Positions 39,108 to 49,000 of a stretch of 64,000 nt of DNA are shown in pieces. How positions within the stretch are numbered: position 1 is the stretch's first letter; every line of letters begins with the position of its first letter. The notes under the pieces were generated by a model that was not told where the DNA came from, did no database searches, and saw nothing but the letters and a program-made list of their open reading frames with translations. Source of the DNA: Agelaius tricolor (taxonomy: Eukaryota > Chordata > Aves > Passeriformes > Icteridae); NCBI GenBank assembly GCA_023055355.1, contig JALJCS010000010.1:24319001-24383000 (forward strand). Reading direction: 5' to 3'. Made by a program: the position numbers and the translations under genes.

Positions 39108-40489
39108 CCCTTTAAAGTTTCTTATTGAAAATACCATGCAGGATAAAAGAGGGGCACCGGAAGAGGGTGCGTATACCCGTACCACTCTGGATGGGTGTAT
39201 TACAGACTGAATTTTTCCAGTGGGAAGATAAATTATAGAAGTAACCTGAGCCAAATGAATACCAGAGCTGGGAGTAAAATTGCAAGAATTACAGTACATA
39301 CTTCAAAGTAAAGTGCTTGTACTAAAAGCCTGATAGCAGAACCTGTTTCAAAGTTAGAAGTGTGTTGTCAGTAAAACACAGTGTTCACAGATGTTTTGAT
39401 CTGCCACTACTGCATTTCTGAAGAACTTAATATACCCATTTCTGCTGTTACCCTATTTTGCAGGCCCAGTTCACAAGTGGTTGTGTAGATCCCATCCTGA
39501 AATGGCCCAAGGGGCTCCAGGTCAAAGCAAATCTGAGAGTCTTCTCCTGTCAGGATGTCTGTCTGTTTTTCCTGAAGGCACTGAAAATGAGAGAAAAGTT
39601 CAGTATGATGCTATAGCCATTGTGGAGTGGCTTTTCAACTCAAAGCCTGTGCTAGTGTTGCTTTCAGCAGATGATGAATGAATAAATTAAACCCTAAATG
39701 ATATCTGAAGCTGTTTGCCATAGGAAGTTCCCCATCTTGCAGATCTCTCCAGGTATCTTGAAGTTATCAGCACACATCAGCCGGGCTCTGAATTGAAAAT
39801 GGGGAAACAACTCTGTTTTCTGATTGCTGATAGAGACACATGCTACAGAATTACCCAGCTTGGAAGTGTAATGAGGTCTTTTATGCATGGGGAATTTGGT
39901 ATCAGTGATAAAGAGAGTAAAAACAAAAAAAGAGGAAAAGGGCAATGCGTTAACTACAAATTAATAAACTCATCCAAATTTATGCAAAATATGAGGTTCC
40001 AGAGATCTGGCTCACATTTTTAAGTGTTTGCTTTTTGTGTATCTTTTAAGATTAGATATTTTTTAATAAGAGACGCTCTCCAAAATTGATTGTGGGATGA
40101 GGTGGTTGTGGTGATCATTAGGTTTTTTCAGTGCAAATGTATTTTGGTTAACTGTAGCTTAGCCTAAGACTGTTTTAGGCCCCCACATTGTCACTTCTAA
40201 CCCAAGAGAAAGGGGTTTACACAGATTGCCTTAAATAATAAACTGCACATAAATGAAACAGCACAGTTTTGTGGTTTGATCTGGACAAAGTAATCTGCTT
40301 CACTTCCCAGAGTTATGGGATAGATTGACTGGCTGAATTAATATGAGGAGTGATACAGGATATTTGAACTCTTGTCAGTTATTTCATTCTGCTTTTTCCC
40401 AGCAGTAAAATGGATTTGTTCTGAAACCTGGAAAAGAAAGAAATAAACTTGGCAGATGTAGCCAGTTTATGATTTATTCTGAGTTTGTA
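39108..40489. other. Unannotated intronic sequence
   Basis: Nothing recognisable; AT-rich with short chance frames. Confidence 0.55.
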
Positions 40490-40528
40490 GCCTGATCCAA
40501 AAGCCACTGAAGTCTACAGAAATCTTTT
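40490..40528. repeat. Second relic of the old inverted-repeat-like element
   Basis: GCCTGATCCAAAAGCCACTG followed by AAGTCTACAGAAATCTTTT matches the same remembered consensus (GCCTGATCCAAAGCCCATTG and onward) as the relic at 33533..33600. It is short and diverged. Confidence 0.45.
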
Positions 40529-41639
40529 GGGGGATTTCAAAAGGAATCTCATCAGACTCTTGATTAATATGCTGGGGAATTGGGGGGCACACGTTTGGGG
40601 CCAAGGGAGTCTTGCAGATCTAATCCCTTTTTTTCCAGGGTTTGCATTCTCTTGGTGTACATCCTTTCATGCAAGTCTCTCAGTGTTCCCTGAACCATAT
40701 GTATTTGGATTAAAAGGTAATATGAGAAGTGCTAAGAAAAGCTGGAGCCAATTCCCATTTTATTGCAGGAAGGCCTTGAAATGATGTGAGGAGGGACAGT
40801 GTGTCTGACATCTGGGGCTGTGGGAACGTTGCTTAGTGGCTGCAGTGGACATGGGGGTTTCTTGTCAGTCCTGTTTCTCTTGTGTCCAAACTCCTGTGCT
40901 CGTGTGCCAACTGAGAACATTCGTGGGTGGAAAGGAAACGGGGGACGAAGGAGAAGAGGTTTGGATCCTGTGATCTCCTAGCACAAGCCCCACTGCAGGC
41001 AGGCAGCTCATCTCAGGGTGGGGGTGGAACAGGGTAACTCCCAAAGTCCTGTGCTCTGGTGCACTTTGGATCTCAGTTTCATGAGGCAGTGTAAGTGTGT
41101 GTGACCTTAATCAAGCTGATTAACCTTGCTGAAGCATCTGGAAATGGAGACGAGAAATAATTGTAGCAGAATTTAGCATGCAGCATCTTTTAACTTTGCA
41201 GTTATCTGCAGTCTTTTCTGGATGGGAAAATTTCCAGATTTTTGTAGGATGGGAAAGGCCACTATGTATGGAAACTAAACAGGCTTTGCATCTTGATTTA
41301 TTCCCAGTCTTATTATTGTGTGACAGGATCAGTTATCTCTCAAGGGGTGGTATTAATTAATGTTTACAAAACATTTGCAGTACTTGGGAAAAAATGCATC
41401 ACAGAACCGTGTTTTTACTTGAGCTATTTATTAGATGGCACCCTAGCTGTGAAATCCCCTCCTTGTAACCACGACCAGGTTTGAGAGTACATTGTGAGCT
41501 TTCAGACTGCTTTTGGAAGAGCTTGTCTTTTAAAATCTTATTATATTTTCCTTTTTTTTTTCCCTCCGCTAAAGTGGGAGGGAATCACAGATGATCTTTC
41601 ACATGATTCTTCCAACACCCAGTCATTCATCAGCAGAGA
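40529..41639. other. Unannotated intronic sequence containing a possible MIR relic
   Basis: Apart from the possible MIR at 41098..41160, only chance frames are seen. Sequence from about 40920 to 41040 is somewhat GC-rich but not CpG-dense. Confidence 0.5.
41098..41160 (-). repeat. Possible MIR SINE relic (antisense)
   Basis: GTGACCTTAATCAAGCTGAT then TAACCTTGCTGAAGCATCTG and GAAATGGAGA follow the order of the reverse complement of the MIR core (GTGACCTTGGGCAAGTCACT, then TTAACCTCTCTGAGCCTCAG and so on). Divergence is high, so the call is tentative. Confidence 0.4.
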
Positions 41640-42440
41640 CTTAAAGATAATAAACTTTTTGTTTCAGGCAATTACTTAATCTCGACAAACTCCTGTGTTA
41701 AGCAGGGCTATTAACTGAGCAGGCTATAAATCAGCGTGTTGCCAGGTGGGTGAGTCTCCTGAACTGCAATCACTCTTAAGGACCTTCCAGAGACCCCTTA
41801 CAGTCTTAAGCACCCTCATTACACAAGCAGCATGCTAACAACCAGCACTTTGCATGAGCTGCCCAGAGAATCTGCTGCAAACTGCACTGGGACCATTTTT
41901 AATACCGGTCGGAAAATTTTCATACGAAGGCAGGATGATACATGGGAGTTATTAGCCTGCACCAAAACCACAGCTGGGTAAAACAGATAACTTCCTCACC
42001 CCTCTCCTCATCAGACCTTCTGCTTAGTTAAGAGCAGCAGGCTGCCTTATGCCTGGTTAAAAGCCATCTCATGCAATATCCTCTCAGTCTTTATCAGCTA
42101 GGACTGCTTTGGGGACTGGTGTCCTGAAGCATGAAAGCTCCCAAAACTCTTCTTTGAAGGCTGCCTAGATATTTATCACCTGGGTATAAGTGCAAGAAAG
42201 AAAAATACCCAGCCCTGCAATTTTATCACAACTAGTAGAGAGCAGACATCTTTTCTTCCATTTCCAGCAAGAAGTTTGGTCAAAATGCACAGCAGACACT
42301 GAAAGGGTTTTTTCCAGGCTCAATCTGTTCAGTTTTACAAATTACATAAACAGACCTTTCATACGAAGGGGAAATTTTTCAAGCCATTGCCTATAGGAAC
42401 AGTTTGATTTCAATTTGTTTTAATGCCTGGAGGAGCATAT
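41640..42440. promoter_or_regulatory. Candidate conserved non-coding block with a 13-bp direct repeat
   Basis: Repeat-free and motif-rich, with isolated CpGs (ATACCGGTCGG near 41902..41912). The 13-mer TTTCATACGAAGG occurs at 41918..41930 and again at 42357..42369. A GGAAAATTTT/GGAAATTTTT block precedes the first copy and follows the second. The arrangement suggests two related factor-binding modules about 440 bp apart. Confidence 0.35.
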
Positions 42441-44429
42441 GCATAAAGAAAGCAAACTGACTCCTGTGGTTTGGATTAGAGAGGCTCGAAATGCCAGCGC
42501 TGAATTTGAAGCACAGCCTTGTCCTGAAAGATTGAGCAAGTCTTTGTGGCATGAGGCAGTACAGGTGTCCCCACCACGGCAGCAGGCAGCCCTGCAGTGG
42601 CAGAGACCATTCAGGTAGGTCTGTGCTCAGGGCGGGCTGGCATGCCCTTTCTTGTTGGCATTGGCACCTGAGCTTTCACAGGATTTAGGCATCTGCTTGG
42701 GAGTTTTTCTTCTGCAAGACAGCTTTCCAGCTCCTGCAAGTTGTGTTGGCTGGTTGAGCAGACAGCTCGTAGCGTGCTACCTGATGGATTGGGGGAAGTG
42801 TATTTAGTTAGCAATGGCCAGTCAGCCCAACTGCTCCATACATGTTGAAGGAGCTGTGCCTAGTAGGACCTGCAAGCTGGGCTGTGAGCATCAGCTGCTG
42901 AGGAGGGGTATGTTATCTTTCATTGAGATGTACTCCTGAGTCCAGTCAGCCCTGCAGTCACAGAAAACATCCTGGCCACCATGATAGGGTGTGCTGTGTT
43001 GTGGGGACAAGTGGCCAAGGGAGGTCAGGGCTAATGCTTTCAGTGGCAGCCTGGGCTGGAAGTGGCTGCTGAAGAGCAGCCTAAAGGCTTTTGCTTTTTT
43101 CTTCACCATTGATCTCATGGAAAACTGGTTCAGGGAGCTGATCCAGCCAAAACCCGTGCAATAAAATTTTAGGTGATTAGTTTTCAACTGGATGAACTCC
43201 CTGAGCTGGCTCAGTGTGCGATTGAGTGAGTGCCAGTGGCACCTCAGGGGAGGGGTGTGAATGCATGAAAGGGGGCGTGAAAGCTAAAAGACATCTCCAT
43301 CTGTAGATCACTCCTAGAAATGTGCCTTGGGATGAAACTCCTCAATGAGGTTTTATTTGCATGAGTGGAAGGTGCATGGTCAGGGCTCTGCTAGATTTGC
43401 TGCTCAGATGAGTGTTGTCCAGAAGGTGCTGTGTGATAGCTGATGTGCTCTCCCTCCATCTTCATTTACCTGCCTTGCCCTTTGGTACTCCACCAGTCTT
43501 GTGGTTTCCAGTCTGAAGCTGCTCAACTTTCCTGTCCCTCCACATCTCACCACCAGAGATCTTGGGCTTGTTCAGGTTGGATGCAGCTGAGGGCAGCAGT
43601 GTTGTCTGGTGCTCCTGCTGCCTCCTGGTCATAAATGCCAGATAGTGCTTTCTCCCATAACACCTCAATCTAATGGCAGTATGCAATTTAGCCTTGTATA
43701 ATAGGTGATCTGAAGCATTTGCACTTCAGGGAGCCGAGGAAAATTCCTTTGAAAGTTTGGAAGGAAAACTGCTCAGATGTAAACTCAAGCTCCAGGAACA
43801 CCTGAGCAATAATGACCTATGTGCTCAGGTAACTGTGGACTCAGGCTCTGGTTCTCTGCTCCCCAGAGTCACTACTGCAAGAGGCAAGACTGCTGTCTGG
43901 GCCATGTTTGCACAGGCATCAAATGCATTTCTCTCTCCTCTGGATACCCAGAAAAAGAAACCTGTTGAGCCCTTTGGGAACTCTCACAGCCAGATGTTGG
44001 GGGACCATGGGAGAAAGGCAAGGGGTATTGGGGAATACTCTGGGCAGTCAGCTGAGGTTCACACACTCCCGTTTCACCAGCTGGCTTGAAGTGAGGTGGG
44101 TTCCACAGTGAAATGAGCTTTACTGTGAAACAGGCAAGGTTTGTCATCCATTGGTCTGGTCCCAGAGAAGTCAGGGGCAAATCTCTTTGCCTACTTATTT
44201 GAAGTTACTACATCAGTTGGAGGCTCAGGCAGTTTATTCAGTGAATAAACTGAATCCTAGTGGCTCCCCAGGGAGCAGGATGATAACAACTTGTGGAAAA
44301 TGTCTCTCCTTATAAGTGTTCATAGAAGTTTTTGACAAACTGATTTTTCTCTTCCTGCCCGTCCAGGCAGGCACAAGCTGAACCACCATCTGGTCTGCCC
44401 CACCTCCCCGCCCGCCCCTCGCGTGCCGG
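42441..44429. other. Unannotated intronic sequence
   Basis: No exon recognised. A POU octamer lies near 43359. Frames at 43757..44089 (plus) and 42891..43187 (minus) have no recognisable domain. Confidence 0.55.
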
Positions 44430-44916
44430 GATTTCTTCCTTCCTGCTTGGGATTTTTCTTCTTTTTTTTTCTTTTTTTTTTCTTCTTTCCATTCTCCAGC
44501 AGCAGCTGTTGGGAGAACAAGCCCCAAGATCCATCTGGTCCTTCGAGCTTATCAGGCTGTGTCTTTTCCCAACAAAGCAGCAGTGGCCATGCTTTCATAC
44601 AAGAGTTACATCATATAACAGCAACTTGCCTGAAAAGCAAACTGCCTTTTATTTGCTTGTGCTGCCTTTCTCCCTTTAGAATTGCAGCCACAGCCGAACC
44701 ACAATGTAGCCTCAGATCTGAGTCAGTCTAGAGGGCTGCTTTTCTCTTTCTCTCTTTCTGTTCTTTCTTTTTTTTTACCCTTTTATTTTCTTTCCCTCCT
44801 CTACTTTCTGGAAGAGTTGGCACAGCCCTGTGTTATTAGGACATAAGCTAGCTTGTTCTAGTGGAATTTCCTGTCTGATTTTAATTTCCCCCTCTTTTTT
44901 TTTTTTTTCTCTCCTC
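44430..44916. repeat. Three pyrimidine-rich tracts
   Basis: C/T-only stretches at roughly 44431..44489, 44738..44810 and 44887..44916 (TTCTTTTTTTTTCTTTTTTT and similar). They explain the Lys/Glu-rich frames on the minus strand. They could act as nucleosome-excluding DNA or cryptic polypyrimidine tracts, but no exon follows them. Confidence 0.8.
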
Positions 44917-44919
44917 AAA

Positions 44920-45260
44920 GTGAGACAGAAAAGCTTTTTAATTGCACTGCCGTAGGTTGGCCTTTCGGGATATTATTATTCTTATTAAGTACTTCCTGTT
45001 GGGAGGTGGCACATGAGTAGAAATAACAAGGATCTTGGTGCAGTCAGGGCTTGTGGCCTCTTTGTTTGTTAATAACTGTCAGATTGGCAGCATCCTCAAA
45101 ACACATCTTGGCCTGACAGCCTGGCAATTAAGCGATTTTCAAGACTCTCGGCATTTGCAGCTCACCTGTGGAATTAATAAGCTGCATTAGGCCTTTCCTT
45201 TTGGGTTTCTCTTCTGCCATTCAGTGATCATATCACCTCACCCAGCTAATACAAAGCTAG
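44920..45260. promoter_or_regulatory. Candidate conserved non-coding element
   Basis: Complex repeat-free sequence with homeodomain/NKX-like motifs (CTTATTAAGTACTT near 44981, GCAATTAAGCG near 45124, GAATTAATAAG near 45171) and a FOX-like TTTGTTTGTTAATAA near 45061..45075. It follows the pyrimidine tracts and has the look of a vertebrate developmental enhancer. Confidence 0.4.
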
Positions 45261-46714
45261 CACTAGTGGGAAAGTCTCACTCTGGAAATGCTCAGCATGG
45301 ATGTAGGAACTCCAGATCAGGTATGGTGGAGTAGACTGGTACATCCCAGGTGGGATTGGCATCCTGCTGCTTCTCCAGCAGCAATGTGTGAGTGGAGCAG
45401 GTTTCCTTTGCAGTGGAAATGTGCAGTGCTGCTGTTTCAGATTTCATTGTGTCGCAAAGAATTCAGTGCTTATTTAGCAGAGAAAGGCAATTTTGATTTC
45501 TTTTTAATTTTCCAGGAAGCACAAATGCGTAGCAGTCCCTTTCAAATCTTTTTCAGCAGATATTGTTGAAATAAAGTCAAGGCATTTCAACTTCATCACT
45601 TCCATATTCTTGTAGTCTAAAATATAATAGATCTTAAACCATCTTAAACTTTTCTGTGCTGCTTCTTACAGAAGGTGCAGCTACCTCTAAAACATTAACT
45701 GATGAAAAAGTGTTCTGGCCTAAAGCTTCTCCCAGCTCCAGCTATTTGGGATTGAAGAAGGTGGCTGGTAGCAGCAAGGCTGATCAAGGGACTTTTCTAA
45801 TTACTGCTCTTCGAAAAGCCATCAGAGATTTGGTGTTTGGGCACCCCACTGCGGGACTTCCTTGTGCTTGTGGGTTTCCTCCTGGCCGCAGGAGAGCTCT
45901 GCTTTCATCTTATTTACTCTTACCAGAGGTATAAAAAAATAATGGTTTGTCCCCCTAAGGCTGCCACTTATCAGTAACCTGAAGACCCCAGGAATTCTTG
46001 CAGAATAATAGTTAATATATTGCCTTCATGCACAAATGCTAATCTGTTTGAAAATACTTCTTTAGACCTGAATATATTCATCCCCCCACACCATTTTGAA
46101 ATTTTTGGAAGTTTTGGGTACAGCCTATTTTGCACAACCAAATCAAGGACTTCTCATGTCAGCAGGCTTCAGAAAATTCATTTTTTCACCAAGAAGTGAA
46201 ATGCCCCATTTTTGGTCACAGAAGAAGGGTACTGCAAATCCAGCTGCTGCATGGCAGCATGGTGAAGAGATTCCTGTCCCTTCCAGCAGCAGCTGTCCCT
46301 GCTCCTTGGGTGGATGAGGCAGGAAAGCCCCTCATGATGAGTTTCAGAGATGTAGATAGCAACGAAGGAATTTCAGGGTTTGATTTTTTAACGACAATTC
46401 TGTGTTCTTATGGAAAATGTCAATGAACTCTTCAATTTTTAATCTAAATTTTCCAGTAGAGGGAAAGGCCATTTTTAGCCTCACTGTAATTGCTCCGTCT
46501 CTTTTGCCCATGAAAAGATGGACAGTTTTAATGCCCTTACCAAAGGTCAGGCAGTGCATGGGAGAGCGCTGAGTGGAGCTGCCAGGAACTTCAGGATGGG
46601 TTAGACATCGAGCTGAACAAGAATATCCTACTTCCATTAGGGCCCGAGTTCATTTAAGTGCGCTGTCTTCTTCTTGGGGGTGGGGAGGAAATTTATGGGC
46701 AAATTCCTTCAGTG
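45261..46714. other. Unannotated intronic sequence
   Basis: No exon or repeat recognised. Confidence 0.55.
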
Positions 46715-46960
46715 TTGCCTCGAGTTGGCCACGGGGCTGCGGGGGGAGCTCTGTGATCTAATCTCGCCCCATCCCAGCTGCAAGAGCCAGCTCGCTCGGC
46801 AGCCGCCTGCCTGCCCGCCCGCCCGGCCGTCGGACACAGCCCGCGGGCCCGCGGCGCTGCCGCAGCTGGGCCGGGCTGAAACGAGTTCCGGCTGCAGGGC
46901 CACCAGAGCCCTGAGCGTGCCTGCCGTGTGCCGGCAGGGCCTGCGCGCTAGGCAGGCCTG
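46715..46960. promoter_or_regulatory. Compact CpG island, candidate intragenic promoter or enhancer
   Basis: By eye about 26 CpGs in about 245 bases, in very GC-rich sequence and near the number expected without CpG depletion. It includes Sp/KLF-type GC boxes (CCGCCCGCCCGG near 46815) and GCGGGCCCGCGG near 46842. Island edges are sharp and neighbours are CpG-poor. A possible donor GTAAGA lies downstream at 47049..47054. It could start an alternative GLI2 transcript or an intronic non-coding RNA. Open frames on both strands here (for example 46709..47128, minus) reflect high GC and show no domain. Confidence 0.5.
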
Positions 46961-46993
46961 GCTAAGGGCATCCCTCAGCATCTTCAAATGAAT

Positions 46994-47010
46994 TTGTTGT
47001 TGTTGTTGTT
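46994..47010 (+). repeat. (TTG)n microsatellite
   Basis: Five to six TTG units directly downstream of the CpG island. Confidence 0.85.
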
Positions 47011-48169
47011 CTTCCACCTGAGCTGAAACAGTAGAATGAATAAACTTTGTAAGAGGATAAGCTCTTCTGGGCCATCCCCAAGAGGATGGATGCATGGTTG
47101 TTGTGATTGGGATGACTGAGAGGGGCATCCTGCCGTTTGCAGTGTCTGAGGGAGATGTTTGCTATCTTTCATGTATTTCATAATGGCATTTTATATGCAG
47201 TAACCCCAGGAATGGGCTTTATTCTGTGTCAAGTAAGTGTCCACACGTGCATGTGAAGTCTATGTCCCTGCAGGGAGCTGCACAGGGCGCCCAGTGGCCC
47301 CTGGTTGTGTCTGTGGTAGTGAGGTGCATGCAGGGGCTCCAGCAGTACTGCAGTGGAGAGACAAGCCTTATCCTCTGCTCCTCCCTGCACCCCAGCTTCT
47401 CTGAATGTGAAGTCACACTGACTCTGTCCTGCAGGTGCTTTGAGATGTCAGTACAATAATGCTTTTCAAAGCATTATTTTTTGTGATTTTATAGCTGAAG
47501 GGCAATGTGGTTTTCAGTATTTATTGTTTACTTTTCACATATCTGCATCCTAGCAAGGCCCCTTCTCCTTCCAACTCTCCTACAGGGCATTTACCATTAC
47601 TTGAGCTGTTTGCCCAACAGAAGTTAGTTGTGTGATCTTTATTTCTTACCTGGATGGGATGCTGTACCCAGCCTGCTGTTAAACTAAGCATGTTGTCTTC
47701 TCCAACATCCTGACATGCATTGTCTGAAAAACATAGTTTTATAAATCAGGCTACCACCATCTTTCTCCACTAGTTATGTTATAAGAAGAGAAAACTTGTT
47801 CTGCATCCCTTTGGGTGGCAACAGCTGGCTGGATGTATTTCAAAGTGGTCTGTAGTGCCTGGGGCAGGAAAGAGATCTCCCCAGGTGAGCTGGTGGGGGC
47901 CTGCCTCCTGCTTCTCCTTGCTATAATGTTCCCAGTGGGCCAAAATGAATATTTCCTATTATTCTTCTTGTGTAGTTCCTCTTTTATTTTTGTCAAAGCC
48001 ATTGAGCAGGTAATAAAACAACAGAATAATTAACCAGTGATAATTGAAGTATGCTGTATGAAAACCAAACTAAATGCTAACAAGCCAAACAAAAGGAAAG
48101 TAGGCATGGTGCAGCCCTGTTTATAGGGCTGTCTGCTGGAATCATTATAGACGTTGATATAATAATACT
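47011..48169. other. Unannotated intronic sequence
   Basis: Nothing recognisable beyond chance frames. Confidence 0.55.
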
Positions 48170-48355
48170 GAGCACTTAATTACCACATCATTTTTAAAGA
48201 GCTGTATAAACATTAACCAAACCTCTGAGGTAGGGAGGTATTATTATCTCCATTTTAAAGAAGGGAAATTCTGACAAAGCGAGGTTAGTCAGTAATTTAG
48301 TGTTGTGAAGACAGGCAGCTGATGGGGCAGGAGTAGGGGTTGCAGCTCCTTCCAC
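48170..48355 (+). repeat. MIR SINE relic
   Basis: Contains the MIR core in order: AGAGCTGTATAAACATTAAC (positions of the AAGCGCTTTACATGCATTAT region), CTCTGAGGTAGGGAGGTATT, ATTATCTCCATTTTAAAGAA, GGGAAATTCTGACAAAGCGA, then GGTTAGTCAGTAATTTAGTG in place of the usual AAGTNACTTGCCCAAGGTCA. It is heavily diverged, as expected for an element that stopped moving long before birds arose. Confidence 0.75.
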
Positions 48356-48789
48356 AATTTTGGAGACAGAAAAACAGAGCTGCTGAAGCACCTGGGTTTT
48401 TTTTGTGAAATGCATAGTGCTGCCATTCAGAGAAGGGGCACACTTACCCAGACACCTCTCTATGCTTAGAAAATTCTCGGATTGGTGTAATTAGCCATTG
48501 CATAAATATCTCTTTTTGAAGGAGGAATATGGTGTATTTCGCAAAGTAGCTAAACAACATTAAAGTCAATCTCTCAAAGGGGGGACTAAGAGGCAGCTAC
48601 TGTAGCCTTGTATGTCTGTCCCTGCTCCTTCCCTCATTGATCTGAGTGGTGGTTCTGGGAATGGCTGTCCCTGCAAAGCCCTTAACATTCTGCATGGTGG
48701 TATATGACTTCATCCGAGGAGAATCCCACGGACGCATCAGCGTGATCTGCTCTGTCATGTTTCTGTGACCCAATTTTCCCTGTTCTTTG
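48356..48789. other. Unannotated intronic sequence
   Basis: Nothing recognisable. Confidence 0.5.
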
Positions 48790-49000
48790 TCTCAGACCTT
48801 CCCTGACCCCAGGCCTATTATCCCTTCCAATAATTCAGCCAGACCATTATTAATGGTGCATTAACTTTGGCTGCGCTTTCAGTGAAGATGTTTTTCTTGT
48901 GCTCATTCATTCGCTCAGCTCACTTAAACAGCTAGATCATTATTCTGGGGACGTCACACAAACACAAAAACATCTCCCTTGCTGACACCTACAGTCCTGC
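48790..49000. promoter_or_regulatory. Candidate regulatory element with a homeodomain-type palindrome
   Basis: An exact inverted repeat CCATTA-T-TAATGG lies at 48844..48856, carrying two homeodomain cores. A CRE-like GACGTCAC lies at 48950..48957 (7 of 8 positions of TGACGTCA). The block is repeat-free. Function is inferred only from motifs. Confidence 0.35.

Noticed and set aside
44234..44598. Lys/Glu-rich minus-strand frames resembling a charged coiled coil
   Set aside because: Produced by the C/T-rich tract at 44431..44489; simple-sequence translation.
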